Assembly: GCA_016219425.1 (NCBI GenBank) | Contig: JACRNB010000002.1 | Span: 1-64,000, forward strand | From: Betaproteobacteria bacterium | GTDB lineage: Bacteria; Pseudomonadota; Gammaproteobacteria; Burkholderiales; Thiobacillaceae | Reading direction: 5' to 3' | Length of the DNA: 64,000 bases | In this document: in pieces, positions 25,749 to 36,647 of the stretch | Position numbering within the stretch: position 1 is the first letter of the stretch | Layout: each line of letters opens with the position of its first letter | Position numbers and translations under genes: made by a program | Notes under the pieces: generated by a model | Told to the model about the DNA's origin: nothing | The model's input: only the letters and a program-made list of their open reading frames with translations | Database searches by the model: none

Positions 25749-28490
25749 TCAGGACGGTGCGTGCTGATCCTGGGCGCTGGGCTTGGTTTCCACCAGGACC
25801 AGGGGTTCCGCCGGGGTTTCCGCTACTGCGGGACGCGCGCGGCGGCGCGGGTTGGAGGGGGGGCCCCATTCCGCCGGGGTTTCCGATGCCGATCCTGCGG
25901 CGGCATCCGGCTTGCTCTGGGTTTCCACCATCATCAAAGGCTCGGCCTCGGCAGCGGATGGGCTCGGACCACGGGGGCGACGGCGACGGGCGGATTCCTG
26001 GGGTGCGGGTTCACCTTCAGCCGGGGCTGCGGGCTTGGACGCCTGGGCTTCCACCGCCTGGGTTTCCACCATTTGCAGCCCGGTGGATCTCAGGTCCGGT
26101 TCCGCCAGTTTGATGATGAGGGGTTCCGGTTGGGGAACCTCGACCGCGGTCGTTTGACGGGCCGGTTCAGCCAGGGCCGTCTGCGCCACTACGGGGCCTT
26201 CGTCACGGTCCGCGGATTCTGTGACCAGATCATTGACCGTTTGCTCCGCCATGGCGGCGGCGCTTTCCGGACGGCCTTCACCGCGCCGACCACGTCCGCC
26301 ACGACGACCACGACGGCGGTTTTCCTTGTCCTCGCCAGAGCCTTCGCCATCGTTCTCCACCTGGGCTTGAGCCTGGGCGGCTACCGGCGCTTCTTCTGCA
26401 CGCGGGGCGTCAGGCGCGGGGCCCCGGCCACGCTGGCGTTCCTGGCGCTCGCCACGGTCTGCGCGGGGCTCGCGTTCCGGACGAGGTTCACGCTCCGGCT
26501 TCGGTTCGCGGGCTTCCTGGCGTTCTGCGCGCTGGGGCCGTTCCGCCTGCTCGGGACGCTCGGGGCGCTCATTGCGATTGCGGCGGGGTTCGGAACGATC
26601 GCCGCCGCTGCGCTCGTTGCGCTCTCCTCGTCCTTCGCCGCGTTCGCGCTTGTCGCCACGCTCGCCACGTTCTCCACGGGAGTCACGCTCCCCGCGTTCG
26701 CCGCGCGAGTCACGGCCACGACGCGGTTCCCGTTCGCGGCGCGGTTCGCTCTTGGCGGCGGGCTTGGCTTCTGCGGCAGGGGCGTCCTTCTTGCCGCCGG
26801 TGAACCAGCCGACGATGCGTCCCAGCAGACCGGGTTTGTCTTCTCCGGCAGCCGGGGCGGGGGCTGCGGTGGGTGCGGGCGCGGGCTGGGAGGGGGTGAT
26901 GCCCTGCACCACGGGCTGGGCGCGCTCGGCCTTGGCGCCGTTGCCGGCCTTGGTCTGTGCGTCCTCTTCCGCCGGTTTTTCCACCATCTTGTAGCTGGGG
27001 GCCAGGGTCTCGGACTGGTTGAGCTGGTCGTGGCGCAGGCGGGTGAGGGTGTAGTGCGGGGTTTCGATGTGCATGTTGGGGATCAACATGAGCTCGACCC
27101 GGTGACGCGCCTCGATGGAGAGGATGTCGTGACGCTTTTCGTTGAGCAGGAAGGTGGCGACGTCCACGGGGATCTGGAGGTGGATGGCGCCGGTGTTCTC
27201 CTTCATCGCCTCTTCCTGCAGCATGCGCAAGAGGTGCAGGGCGAAGGATTCGGTGCTGCGCACATGGCCGGTGCCGGCGCAACGCGGGCAGGTGATGTAG
27301 CTGGTCTCGCCCAGGCTGGGTTGCAGGCGCTGGCGCGAGAGTTCGAGCAGGCCGAAGCGGGAGATCTTGCCGGTCTGCACGCGGGCGCGGTCGTAGTGCA
27401 GGGAGTCGCGCAGGCGGTCTTCCACCTCGCGCTGGTTCTTCTGCGACTCCATGTCGATGAAGTCGATGACGATCAGACCGCCCAGGTCGCGCAGGCGCAA
27501 CTGGCGCGCCACTTCTTCGGCGGCTTCCAGGTTGGTGTTGACCGCGGTCTGTTCGATGTCGCCGCCCTTGGTGGCCTGGGCGGAGTTGACGTCGATGGAG
27601 ACCAGGGCTTCGGTGTGGTCGATGACGATGGCGCCGCCGGAGGGCAGGGTGACCATGCGCGAGTAGGCGCTTTCGATCTGGTGTTCGATCTGGAAGCGCG
27701 AGAACAGGGGCACCGGGTCGGTGTAGAGCTTCACCTTGGCGACGTTGCCGGGCATGACGTGGGCCATGAACTGCTTGGCCTGTTCGCAGATGGCGGGTTC
27801 GTCGATCAGGAGTTCGCCGATGTCCGGGGTGAAGTAGTCGCGGATGGCGCGGATGACCAGGCTGGATTCGGCGTAGATCAGGTAAGCGCCGTTCTGGCCC
27901 TTGGCCGCGCCGTCGATGGCGGTCCAGAGTTGCAGCAGGTAGTTCAAGTCCCACTGAAGCTCTTCCACGCTGCGACCGATGCCGGCGGTGCGACCGATCA
28001 GGCTCATGCCGGCAGGCACTTCCAGTTGCGCCAGGGCGTCGCGCAGTTCGTTGCGCTCTTCGCCCTCGATGCGGCGGGAGACGCCGCCGCCGCGCGGGTT
28101 GTTGGGCATCAGCACCAGGTAGCGTCCGGCCAGGCTGATGAAGTTGGTCAGCGCCGCGCCCTTGTTGCCGCGTTCGTCCTTTTCTACCTGGACGATGAGT
28201 TCCATGCCTTCGCGCAGGTGGTCCTGGATCTTGCCGCGGCCCACATCGCCGCCGCCGATGGCGGCGCGGGAGATTTCCTTGAAGGGGAGGAAGCCGTGGC
28301 GTTCGGCGCCGTAGTTGACGAAGCAGGCTTCGAGGGAGGGTTCAACGCGGGTGATGACGGCCTTGTAGATATTGCCTTTGCGTTGTTCCTTGTTGGCGGA
28401 TTCGATGTCGAGATCAATCAGTTTCTGACCATCGACAATGGCGACACGGAGCTCCTCCGCTTGTGTCGCGTTGAACAGCATACGTTTCAT
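25749..28490 (-). CDS. rne: Ribonuclease E
   Basis: A 913-aa endoribonuclease, the scaffold of the RNA degradosome. It begins [16 protein letters not shown] with an S1 domain next ([15 protein letters not shown]). The catalytic DNase-I-like region includes I-D-V-N-S-A-Q and V-I-D-F-I-D-M. The Zn-link C-P-R-C-A-G-T-G is near residue 400. Beyond ~residue 510 the tail is disordered, very rich in R/E/G (repeated G-E-R-G-E-R-x-S-R), and ends with three copies of a M/L-V-E-T-Q/K motif (at 26050-26070, 25910-25925 and 25785-25795), a feature I associate with betaproteobacterial RNase E. Acidic and arginine-rich tail segments are expected partner- and RNA-binding sites. Confidence 0.97.
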   Translation of the reverse strand: MKRMLFNATQAEELRVAIVDGQKLIDLDIESANKEQRKGNIYKAVITRVEPSLEACFVNYGAERHGFLPFKEISRAAIGGGDVGRGKIQDHLREGMELIVQVEKDERGNKGAALTNFISLAGRYLVLMPNNPRGGGVSRRIEGEERNELRDALAQLEVPAGMSLIGRTAGIGRSVEELQWDLNYLLQLWTAIDGAAKGQNGAYLIYAESSLVIRAIRDYFTPDIGELLIDEPAICEQAKQFMAHVMPGNVAKVKLYTDPVPLFSRFQIEHQIESAYSRMVTLPSGGAIVIDHTEALVSIDVNSAQATKGGDIEQTAVNTNLEAAEEVARQLRLRDLGGLIVIDFIDMESQKNQREVEDRLRDSLHYDRARVQTGKISRFGLLELSRQRLQPSLGETSYITCPRCAGTGHVRSTESFALHLLRMLQEEAMKENTGAIHLQIPVDVATFLLNEKRHDILSIEARHRVELMLIPNMHIETPHYTLTRLRHDQLNQSETLAPSYKMVEKPAEEDAQTKAGNGAKAERAQPVVQGITPSQPAPAPTAAPAPAAGEDKPGLLGRIVGWFTGGKKDAPAAEAKPAAKSEPRREREPRRGRDSRGERGERDSRGERGERGDKRERGEGRGERNERSGGDRSEPRRNRNERPERPEQAERPQRAERQEAREPKPEREPRPEREPRADRGERQERQRGRGPAPDAPRAEEAPVAAQAQAQVENDGEGSGEDKENRRRGRRGGRGRRGEGRPESAAAMAEQTVNDLVTESADRDEGPVVAQTALAEPARQTTAVEVPQPEPLIIKLAEPDLRSTGLQMVETQAVEAQASKPAAPAEGEPAPQESARRRRPRGPSPSAAEAEPLMMVETQSKPDAAAGSASETPAEWGPPSNPRRRARPAVAETPAEPLVLVETKPSAQDQHAPS

Positions 28491-28908
28491 GTTGTACCCC
28501 AGCGCTCTCGCGCCCCGGGGGGATAAAACCGCGCCGCCTTGATGTGGGTATGGCGGCGTAATGCGAGCAGGGGGTCAGGCGGCGGGTTCGGTCTTGTCGC
28601 TGAACGGCTGGTGCATGGTCAGGGTTTATCTGTCAGCCAGACGCCGGGATCTCGGGCGTACAGGCGGTTATCCGGGGGGCGGTCGCGCAAATCGTGCGTT
28701 ACCATCGGCTACTTTGATCGGGTGTGCGGGCCTCAGGGGTTCAGCAAGAGCGCCGATGGACGCAGAGCGTGAATCAAGGCGCGTGGTGGGGAACACCGGG
28801 CGGGCAACCCGTCTGCCGGTGAGCAGAGACAACCGGCGTCCAAATCGGTGCGGGGCAGGGTCTTCAACGCCACTTTGCACACTTTTTGGGCGGGCTGAGT
28901 ATAAGCGA
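28491..28908. other. Divergent rne/rluC intergenic region, probable long rne leader
   Basis: There is no gene in these 418 nt; the small frames across it do not look coding. rne and rluC start at its two ends. A long 5' leader is typical of rne, where it mediates feedback cleavage by RNase E. That is known for E. coli and is only inferred here. Next to rluC a weak TTGCAC (28875) and TATAAG (28900) pair with 19-nt spacing could be its promoter. Confidence 0.5.
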
Positions 28909-29871
28909 ATGCAATCTGACGGCAAACCTGTTGTAACTAAAGAATTAATTGGCGCCGAACAGGCCGGTCAGCGCTTGGATAACTTCCTGTTCCGGCGGCT
29001 CAAGGGGGTGCCCAAGAGCCGCATCTACCGCATGTTGCGCGAGGGCGAGGTGAGGGTCTCCGGCAGGCGCGCCAAGCCGGAATACAAGCTGGCGGAAGGC
29101 GACGAGATCCGCATTCCCCCTGTTCGCGTTGCGGAAAAGGCCCCCGTTCCCCATTCCCCCATCACGCATTCCCTGCTCGACCGGGTCATCTACCGCGACG
29201 ATGCCCTGCTGGTGATCGACAAACCCGCCGGCCAGGCGGTGCATGGCGGCAGCGGCGTCAGCCTGGGGGTGATCGAGCAATTGCGGGCGGAACTGCCCGA
29301 CGCCCGTTTTCTGGAACTGGCGCATCGGTTGGACAAGGAAACCTCCGGCGTCCTGGTCCTGGCGCTCAAGCGCTCGGCCTTGGTGGAATTGCACCGCATG
29401 CTGCGTGACGGGGAGACCCACAAGTTCTACCTGGCCCTGGCCCTGGGGCGTTGGCGCGACGCCGTGCGCAACGTGAAGCTGCCCCTGCAACGTTATCTGG
29501 ACGAGGCGGGGGAGCGGCGCGTGGCGGTGGATGACAACGGCCAGAGCGCCCACACCATCTTTCGTCTGATCCAGCGTTATGAAGGCCTTTCCCTGCTGGA
29601 GGCGGAGTTGAAGACCGGGCGCACGCACCAGATTCGGGTGCATCTGGCGGCGCTCAAGCATCCGATTGCGGGGGATGGCAAATATGGCGACGCCGAGACC
29701 AACCGGACGCTGAGGCGGAACGGCCTGTCGCGCATGTTCCTGCATGCGGCGCGGCTGGAACTGCTGCACCCGCTGACCAAGACCCCGCTGGTACTGGAAG
29801 CGCCGCTGGCCGCCGAACTGGAAGGTTTCCTGGGCGGGTTGACGTTGGCGACCGCTGCCACAGAGCGCTAA
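28909..29871 (+). CDS. rluC: 23S rRNA pseudouridine synthase RluC
   Basis: A 320-aa RluA-family pseudouridine synthase, expected to modify 23S rRNA positions 955/2504/2580. The N-terminal S4 domain (G-Q-R-L-D-N-F-L-F-R-R-L; R-I-Y-R-M-L-R-E-G-E-V-R-V) precedes the catalytic domain with H-R-L-D-K-E-T-S-G, Asp142 being the nucleophile, and the C-terminal G-R-T-H-Q-I-R-V-H-L. The ATG at 28909 gives a normal-length protein; the frame runs on upstream but without family sequence. Divergent rne-rluC arrangement is common in proteobacteria. Confidence 0.95.
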   Translation: MQSDGKPVVTKELIGAEQAGQRLDNFLFRRLKGVPKSRIYRMLREGEVRVSGRRAKPEYKLAEGDEIRIPPVRVAEKAPVPHSPITHSLLDRVIYRDDALLVIDKPAGQAVHGGSGVSLGVIEQLRAELPDARFLELAHRLDKETSGVLVLALKRSALVELHRMLRDGETHKFYLALALGRWRDAVRNVKLPLQRYLDEAGERRVAVDDNGQSAHTIFRLIQRYEGLSLLEAELKTGRTHQIRVHLAALKHPIAGDGKYGDAETNRTLRRNGLSRMFLHAARLELLHPLTKTPLVLEAPLAAELEGFLGGLTLATAATER

Positions 29872-29948
29872 TCCGCCGGCGCAGCGCTCCGGCGCGCTGG
29901 GCTGTGATACTGTGAGAATGTGTAACTGTGCAACCGTGGAGTGATCAC

Positions 29949-30188
29949 ATGAAAAACATCACCTTGTCCGTGGATGAGGACACCTATCGTCTGGCGCGTG
30001 TGGCTGCTGCCGAGCGGGACACGACGGTCAGCGCCCTGGTGCGGGAGTACTTGCGACGTTTGGCGCAAGCGCCTGGCAGTCCGATGGAGCAGAGCGCGGC
30101 CTTGTTTGCCGCCCTGGATCAGGCGGCGCCCAATCGGGCGGGAGGGCGCTTGAGCCGTGAGGAGGCCCATGCCCGCCGCGCTGGTTGA
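29949..30188 (+). CDS. VapB-like antitoxin (ribbon-helix-helix type)
   Basis: A 79-aa protein starting M-K-N-I-T-L-S-V-D-E-D-T-Y, a ribbon-helix-helix DNA-binding N-terminus, followed by A-L-V-R-E-Y-L-R-R-L. The C-terminal ~35 residues should be the toxin-binding tail. The 3' end overlaps the PIN-toxin start by 20 nt, as usual for VapBC pairs. It would repress its own promoter; no clear operator is visible in the 77 nt after rluC. Confidence 0.88.
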   Translation: MKNITLSVDEDTYRLARVAAAERDTTVSALVREYLRRLAQAPGSPMEQSAALFAALDQAAPNRAGGRLSREEAHARRAG

Positions 30189-30585
30189 TACCAGCATCCT
30201 GCTGTACGCCATCTCCACCGCCCCCGAGGAGGCGGAAAAGAAGGCGGTCGCGAGGGAGATACTGGCCGGAACGGACTGGGGTGTTTCGATTCAGGTATTG
30301 CAGGAGTTTTATGTCAACGTGACGCGCGCCCCCGCCCCGGCCATGGATCACATGGCGGCAGTCAAGGCGGTGGAGCAGTTGCTGTTACGTCCCGTTGTCG
30401 TCAATGACGCGGCTTTGCTGCGCGCGGCGTTGACTCTGAAAGAGCGTTACGGACTCTCGTACTGGGATGCCGCCGTGGTGGCGGCGGCGAAGTTGTCCGG
30501 CGCTGCCATCCTGTATTCCGAGGACATGAACGACGGGCAGGATTATGGCGGGGTGCGGGTGGTGAACCCGTTCCGGCAGGGGTAG
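30169..30585 (+). CDS. VapC-like PIN-domain toxin ribonuclease
   Basis: A 138-aa PIN-domain protein. The expected acidic residues are visible: L-V-D-T-S-I-L-L-Y-A (Asp6), E-F-Y near residue 44, Y-W-D-A-A-V-V-A-A-A and Y-S-E-D-M-N-D-G near the C-terminus. PIN toxins cleave tRNA or rRNA when freed of the antitoxin. I use the ATG at 30169, which has GGAGG just upstream inside the antitoxin gene; a GTG at 30157 is a weaker alternative. All four acidic positions appear intact, so the toxin is probably active. Confidence 0.9.
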   Translation: MPAALVDTSILLYAISTAPEEAEKKAVAREILAGTDWGVSIQVLQEFYVNVTRAPAPAMDHMAAVKAVEQLLLRPVVVNDAALLRAALTLKERYGLSYWDAAVVAAAKLSGAAILYSEDMNDGQDYGGVRVVNPFRQG

Positions 30586-30628
30586 ACGCCTGGCGCAGCC
30601 CCCTCTCGCGTCACGGTTAGAATGCCCC

Positions 30629-33600
30629 ATGCCCGACGTATCCGCCTCCGCCTCCCCCCGTTTCGTCCACCTCCGCACCCATAGCGAATACTCCATCCAG
30701 GACAGCCTGCTGCGCCTGGATGCGGGGGACAAGCACCGCTGCGACCCGGTCGAGGCCGCCAAGGCGGATGCCATGCCGGCGGTGGCGCTGACCGACCTGG
30801 GTAACGTGTTCGGTCTCATCAAGTTCTATTCCGCCGCGCGCAAGAAGGGGGTCAAACCCATCGCCGGGTGCGATGTCTGGGTGGCCCCGGCGGAATCCAC
30901 CGACAAGCCGACCCGTCTGCTGTTGCTGGTGCAGGACGCCACCGGTTGGCGCAATTTGTGCGAACTGCTCTCTCGCGCCTACCGCGGCAACATGAACCGC
31001 GGACGCGCGATCCTGCGCCCGGAGTGGTTCGACGGCCCGGCATCAGCGGGTCTGATCGCGCTATCAGGCGCGCATCTTGGTGATGTAGGTCAATCACTTA
31101 TAAATGAATCTTCAGACTCTGCGCGAACTCTTGCGCAGGCCTGGGCCACCCGTTTTCCGGGCCGCTACTACCTGGAAGTGCAGCGCGACGGTCGTCCGGA
31201 ATGCGAGCGCCACACCGCCTACGCCGCCGCCCTGGCGGAGGAACTGGGCCTGCCGGTGGTGGCGACCCATCCGGTGGCCTTCCTGAAGCGCGAGGATTAC
31301 ACCGCCCACGAGGCGCGCGTGTGCATCGCCGAGGGCTACACCCTGGCCGACAAGCGCCGCCCCAAGACCTACACCGAGGACGACTACTTCAAGACCCAGG
31401 AGGAGATGGCGGCCCTGTTTGCCGACCTGCCCGAGGCCCTGGAGAACTCGGTGGAGATTGCGCGCCGCTGCAATCTGACCCTGGTGCTGGGCAAGAGCCG
31501 CCTGCCGGACTTTCCCACCCCCGGCGGCCTGCCCCTGGATGATTACCTGCGCCTGCGCGCGCGCGAGGGCCTGGCGGGGCGCATGGCGGTGCTCTACCCG
31601 GACCCCGCCGAGAGGGAGGCGCGCCAGACGGAATACGGCGCGCGCCTGGAGCTGGAGTTGAACACCATCATCCAGATGGGTTTCCCGGGCTACTTCCTGA
31701 TCGTGGCGGACTTCATCAACTGGGGGAAACACAACGGCGTGCCGGTGGGGCCGGGACGGGGTTCCGGCGCCGGTTCCCTGGTGGCCTATTCCATCGGCAT
31801 CACCGACCTGGACCCGCTGCGCTACGCCCTGCTGTTCGAGCGCTTCCTCAACCCGGAGCGGGTGTCCATGCCCGACTTCGACATCGACTTCTGCCAGGAC
31901 AACCGCTGGCGCGTGATCGAGTATGTGCGCGAGAAATACGGCGCGGATGCGGTGAGCCAGATCGCCACCTTCGGCGCCATGGCGGCGCGGGCGGTGATCC
32001 GCGACGTGGGTCGGGTGCTGGATCTGTCCTACAACTTTTGCGATCAGCTCTCCAAGATGATCCCGTCCGCGCCGGGCAAGAACGTCACCCTGGACGAGGC
32101 CCTGGAGCAGGTGCCGGAACTCAAGGCCCGCTATGAGGCGGAAGAAGAGGTGTCGGAGCTGATCAATCTGGCGCGCAAGCTGGAGGGCATCACCCGCAAC
32201 GTGGGCATGCACGCGGGCGGCGTGCTCATCGCGCCGGGCAAGCTCACGGATTTCTGCCCCCTGTACAACGCCGAGGGTTCCGATTCGGTGGTGTCCCAGT
32301 TCGACAAGGATGATGTGGAGAAGGCGGGCCTGGTGAAGTTCGACTTCCTGGGCCTGCGCAACCTCACCATCATCGACTTGGCGGTGAAGTACGTGCGCCA
32401 GTTGGACCCGGCCTGGGATGTCAATCTGGAAACCCTGCCGTTCAACGACCCGGCGGCCTACGAGATCCTGAAAAAGGCCAACACCACGGCCATCTTCCAG
32501 GTGGAATCGGAGGGCATGAAGAAGCTCCTGGCCAAGCTGGAGCCGGATCGTTTCGAAGACATCATCGCCGTGCTCGCCCTCTACCGTCCCGGCCCGCTCG
32601 GCTCCGGCATGGTGGATGACTTCATCCTGCGCAAGAAGGGCAAGCAGTCCATCGACTACTTCCACCCGGACCTCAAGGAGTGCCTGGAGCCCACCTACGG
32701 CGTCATCGTCTACCAGGAACAGGTGATGCAGATCTCCCAGATCATCGGCGGCTACACCCTGGGCGGGGCCGACCTGCTGCGCCGCGCCATGGGCAAGAAG
32801 AAGGCCGAAGAGATGGCCAAGCACCGCGAGATCTTCAGCAAGGGCGCGGAAGAAAAAGGCTACGGCGCGGCCCTCGCCATGCGCCTCTTCGACCTGATGG
32901 AGAAGTTCGCCGAATACGGCTTCAACAAGTCGCACACCGCCGCCTACGCCGTGGTGTCGTACCAGACCGCCTGGCTCAAGGCCCACCACACCGCCGCCTT
33001 CATGGCCGCCACCCTGTCCGCCGACATGAACGACACGGACAGCGTGCAGATCTTCATCGACGACGCGATCAAGAACCGCCTCACCATCCTGCCGCCGGAC
33101 ATCAACCAGTCCCTGTTCCGCTTCTTCCCGGTGGACCGCAAGAACGTGCGCTACGGCCTGGGCGCGATCAAGGGCACGGGGGAGGGCGCCATCGTCAACC
33201 TGCTCGCCAGCCGCGAAAAGGACGGCCCCTACACCAGCCTGTTCGACTTCTGCCGCCGGGTGGACCGACGCCTGGTCAACCGCCGCGTGATCGAGGCCCT
33301 GGTGCGCGCCGGGGCCTTCGACGCCCTGCACGACAACCGCAACGCCACCCTGATGAGCGTGGGGCTGGCCATGGAATGGGCGGAAAAGCAGCAGGCCAAC
33401 GCCGCGCAGAATTCCCTGTTCGGCGACGAGGTGGCCGCCACCCCGCCGGATCTGGTCAAAGCGCCGGAATGGCGGTTGCGCGAGCAACTCGCCCAGGAAA
33501 AGGCCGCCCTCGGCTTCTACCTCTCCGGCCACCCCTTCGAGGCCGACCGTCCCGGTCTCAAGGGCCTGGTCAGCAAGGGGCTCAAGGACGTGCGCCCCGC

Positions 33601-34144
33601 GCCGGGGCAACAGATCATGGCCGGCGTGGTGGGCGCGGTGCGCACCCAGATGACCCGGCGCGGCAAGATGGCCTTCATCACCCTGGACGACGGCGAGGCG
33701 CGCGTGGATGTCTCCGTGTTCAACGAGAGCTACGACGCCCACCGCGCCCTGATCAAGGAAGACGCCCTCCTGCTGGTGGTGGGCAAGGCCAGCCACGATG
33801 ACTATTCCGGCAGCATGCGCGTCAGCGCCGACGAGATCATGAGCCTGGAAGGCGCGCGCACCCGCTACGCCACCGGCCTCAACCTGAAACTGCGCGCCGG
33901 CGCCGATGCCCATCGCCTGATGGAAGCGCTGGCCCCCTACCGCACCCCGGACGGCAAGGGCTGCGCCGTGCGCATGGCCTACCGCAACGCGGCGGCCAGT
34001 TGCGACATCACCCTGGGCCAGGCCTGGCGCGTGCGTCTGGCGGACGAACTGCTCCAGGCCCTGACCGCCTTCGGCGAGACCGCCACGGCCTATGACGTGG
34101 TGTTGAAGAGCGGCAGGGAAGGACGGGAGCGGGCGGCGGCGTAG
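30629..34144 (+). CDS. dnaE: DNA polymerase III alpha subunit
   Basis: The 1171-aa replicative polymerase subunit. The N-terminal PHP domain starts F-V-H-L-R-T-H-S-E-Y-S-I. The palm has G-P-G-R-G-S-G-A-G-S-L-V near residue 375 and the catalytic P-D-F-D-I-D-F (Asp418/Asp420). Helix-hairpin-helix and OB (R-R-G-K-M-A-F-I-T-L-D-D-G) regions follow. The length is that of normal DnaE1, not the error-prone DnaE2. It stands alone here, 43 nt after the VapC-like gene. Confidence 0.97.
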   Translation: MPDVSASASPRFVHLRTHSEYSIQDSLLRLDAGDKHRCDPVEAAKADAMPAVALTDLGNVFGLIKFYSAARKKGVKPIAGCDVWVAPAESTDKPTRLLLLVQDATGWRNLCELLSRAYRGNMNRGRAILRPEWFDGPASAGLIALSGAHLGDVGQSLINESSDSARTLAQAWATRFPGRYYLEVQRDGRPECERHTAYAAALAEELGLPVVATHPVAFLKREDYTAHEARVCIAEGYTLADKRRPKTYTEDDYFKTQEEMAALFADLPEALENSVEIARRCNLTLVLGKSRLPDFPTPGGLPLDDYLRLRAREGLAGRMAVLYPDPAEREARQTEYGARLELELNTIIQMGFPGYFLIVADFINWGKHNGVPVGPGRGSGAGSLVAYSIGITDLDPLRYALLFERFLNPERVSMPDFDIDFCQDNRWRVIEYVREKYGADAVSQIATFGAMAARAVIRDVGRVLDLSYNFCDQLSKMIPSAPGKNVTLDEALEQVPELKARYEAEEEVSELINLARKLEGITRNVGMHAGGVLIAPGKLTDFCPLYNAEGSDSVVSQFDKDDVEKAGLVKFDFLGLRNLTIIDLAVKYVRQLDPAWDVNLETLPFNDPAAYEILKKANTTAIFQVESEGMKKLLAKLEPDRFEDIIAVLALYRPGPLGSGMVDDFILRKKGKQSIDYFHPDLKECLEPTYGVIVYQEQVMQISQIIGGYTLGGADLLRRAMGKKKAEEMAKHREIFSKGAEEKGYGAALAMRLFDLMEKFAEYGFNKSHTAAYAVVSYQTAWLKAHHTAAFMAATLSADMNDTDSVQIFIDDAIKNRLTILPPDINQSLFRFFPVDRKNVRYGLGAIKGTGEGAIVNLLASREKDGPYTSLFDFCRRVDRRLVNRRVIEALVRAGAFDALHDNRNATLMSVGLAMEWAEKQQANAAQNSLFGDEVAATPPDLVKAPEWRLREQLAQEKAALGFYLSGHPFEADRPGLKGLVSKGLKDVRPAPGQQIMAGVVGAVRTQMTRRGKMAFITLDDGEARVDVSVFNESYDAHRALIKEDALLLVVGKASHDDYSGSMRVSADEIMSLEGARTRYATGLNLKLRAGADAHRLMEALAPYRTPDGKGCAVRMAYRNAAASCDITLGQAWRVRLADELLQALTAFGETATAYDVVLKSGREGRERAAA

Positions 34145-34162
34145 GGGGGGCGCAACCCCTGC

Positions 34163-35392
34163 TCACAAACACCCCGCTGGTACTCCCACCACCTTTTCGT
34201 CCAGCATCCTCGGCTTCTCATCGTTGTTGAGGACGATGCCATAGGGGCAGCCCCGTTCGTTCACGAAGTCACGGATGGCCCGCAAGCCGCGACTGTCCAC
34301 ATGTTGCGTGTATTTGACCTCGATGGGGATCAGGCCGAATTCGCCTTCCAGTACCAAGTCCACCTCGGCTCCGGCGCTGGTGCGGTAGTGGTAGGCCTGA
34401 TAGTCCGTGCCCTGGGCGTCGAGGCCGCGCAATACGGTCTCGGTGGCTAGACCTTCCCAGGAGGCGCCCATGCCGGGATGGGCGCGCAATTGGTCCATGT
34501 CCTGGAGGCGTAGCAGGTGATGCAGCAGGCCGCTGTCCCGCAGGTGGCCCTTGGGGTGTTTCACCACCCGCTTGACGGCATCCTTGTCATAAGCAGGCAG
34601 GTGACGCCAGAGGAAGGTGCCGTCGGCGATGCGGAAGTAGTCCCGCGTGGTGGGCTGGGATACGCCCAGGCTGCGCGCGACTTCGGAGTAGTTGATGATG
34701 CTGCCCGAGACGTGCGCCAGCATGTTGGCGAACAGGCGGAATTTTTCCCGGTCCAGACCGGGAAACAGGCGGGGCAGGTCGCGATCCAGGTAGGTTTGCA
34801 GGTAGTTCTGCATCCAGAGCCTGGCGAAGCGGGGCTGGTTTTTGAGCCAGGGTTCGGGGTAGCCGCCGCGCAGCCAGTAGTCATGGATGGGGGTGGGGGC
34901 GAGTCGGACGGGCAGGTCCAGGTAGTCATGCGCCGACGCACGCCCGGCCAGGTATTGAAAAAATCCCGAGGGCGGAAGGCCATGGGCCTCGGCCAGTCCC
35001 AGCGGCGAGAGTTCCACGATGGCGACTCGCCCAGCCAGACTTTCCGATACTGCGGCGAGCAGGTCAGGGGAGCTGGAGCCGGTGATGACATAGCGACCGG
35101 GCCGCTGGCGGTCGCTGTCGATTGCGACCCGCAAGGCGGGGAACAGACGCGGCTGCAACTGACATTCGTCGATGGCCACCCGGTCTGGGTGGAGTCGGAA
35201 GAACAGGTCCGGGTCGCGTGCGATGGCCTCCATGTCCGCCATTTTTTCCAGGTCGTGGAGGCGCCATTCCCCCGGCAGTTGCTTCAGGAGCGTGGTCTTT
35301 CCGCACTGCCGGACGCCGACGATGGCGACGCAGGGGAAGAGACCGAGAAGTTCCTGAACGAGGGGGAGGGTATGACGATTCATACCTTGCAT
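34163..35392 (-). CDS. AAA ATPase with C-terminal DUF4143
   Basis: A 409-aa protein of the AAA_14/DUF4143 family. P-loop G-V-R-Q-C-G-K-T-T is near residue 26, with a D-E-C-Q Walker B-like motif (near residue 76). The C-terminal DUF4143 ends in the nuclease-like E-V-D-L-V-L-E and I-E-V-K-Y-T-Q motifs seen in PD-(D/E)XK folds. The biological role is not established; members are common in accessory regions next to TA genes. The start is uncertain: ATGs at 35392 and 35383 and a TTG at 35398 are all possible. It faces dnaE convergently. Confidence 0.9.
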   Translation of the reverse strand: MQGMNRHTLPLVQELLGLFPCVAIVGVRQCGKTTLLKQLPGEWRLHDLEKMADMEAIARDPDLFFRLHPDRVAIDECQLQPRLFPALRVAIDSDRQRPGRYVITGSSSPDLLAAVSESLAGRVAIVELSPLGLAEAHGLPPSGFFQYLAGRASAHDYLDLPVRLAPTPIHDYWLRGGYPEPWLKNQPRFARLWMQNYLQTYLDRDLPRLFPGLDREKFRLFANMLAHVSGSIINYSEVARSLGVSQPTTRDYFRIADGTFLWRHLPAYDKDAVKRVVKHPKGHLRDSGLLHHLLRLQDMDQLRAHPGMGASWEGLATETVLRGLDAQGTDYQAYHYRTSAGAEVDLVLEGEFGLIPIEVKYTQHVDSRGLRAIRDFVNERGCPYGIVLNNDEKPRMLDEKVVGVPAGCL

Positions 35393-35505
35393 TGTCAAAT
35401 TTGTTGTTTGAAATTACAAGGTATAAGCCGGGCTGCTTGGAGTTGGATGCGGTTCGCTGCGCCTGCCGCATCGCTGCAATCTACCAAGCCATGCAGCCTG
35501 TCCCC

Positions 35506-36207
<702 letters not shown>

Positions 36208-36333
36208 GGGCGAGAGGGGGTGAAGGAAAAGGGGGATGGACGGGCTGCGGCAGTTTAGAGCGAGTTCAACACCCATGTGGCGACCCCATCTCCGGAAGAG
36301 GGTTGCTCTTCAATCCGGGTAGATAGTGTGTGT

Positions 36334-36370
36334 CATATACATGCCTGTCTCATGTATTTATGCGTATAAA
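36334..36370 (+). promoter_or_regulatory. Probable ccdAB operator and promoter
   Basis: The inverted repeat CATATACATG (36334-36343) / CATGTATTTATG (36351-36362) is followed at once by a TATAAA -10-like hexamer (36365-36370), 32 nt before ccdA. CcdA-CcdB complexes repress their own promoter in known systems. Assignment of this repeat as the binding site is inferred. Confidence 0.55.
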
Positions 36371-36401
36371 CTGTGCGCATGACTGACCCATTGGAGACCC
36401 C

Positions 36402-36647
36402 GTGCTGCCCGCTTACAACCCCCATGCCCCAAAAAAGCCGGCCAACCTGAGCGTGAATTCGGACCTGCTCAGCAAGGCCAGGGAACTGGACATAAACCTC
36501 TCCGCCACACTGGAATCGGCCTTGGCTGAGGCCCTGAAAAGAAAGCAACGGGAACAATGGCTGACCGAAAACAAGGCCGCCATGGATGCCTACAACGAGC
36601 ACGTTGAAAGCCACGGCGTATTCAGTGACGGGCTACGGAGTTTCTGA
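36402..36647 (+). CDS. ccdA: CcdA-like antitoxin
   Basis: An 81-aa antitoxin. The N-terminal ribbon-helix-helix strand A-N-L-S-V-N-S-D-L-L-S-K-A-R-E-L-D-I-N-L-S is typical of CcdA, and the tail R-E-Q-W-L-T-E-N-K-A-A-M-D-A-Y-N matches the gyrase-toxin-binding region. The start is GTG with TTGGAG upstream. The stop overlaps the CcdB start (TGATGG), so translation is coupled. Confidence 0.93.
   Translation: MLPAYNPHAPKKPANLSVNSDLLSKARELDINLSATLESALAEALKRKQREQWLTENKAAMDAYNEHVESHGVFSDGLRSF

Noticed and set aside
25626-28526. 966-codon open frame antisense to rne
   Set aside because: It is a high-GC shadow of the rne frame; the minus-strand product is unmistakably RNase E.
30157-30171. GTG at 30157 as start of the VapC-like toxin
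   Set aside because: No ribosome site precedes it, whereas GGAGG precedes the ATG at 30169 and the family begins at that position.
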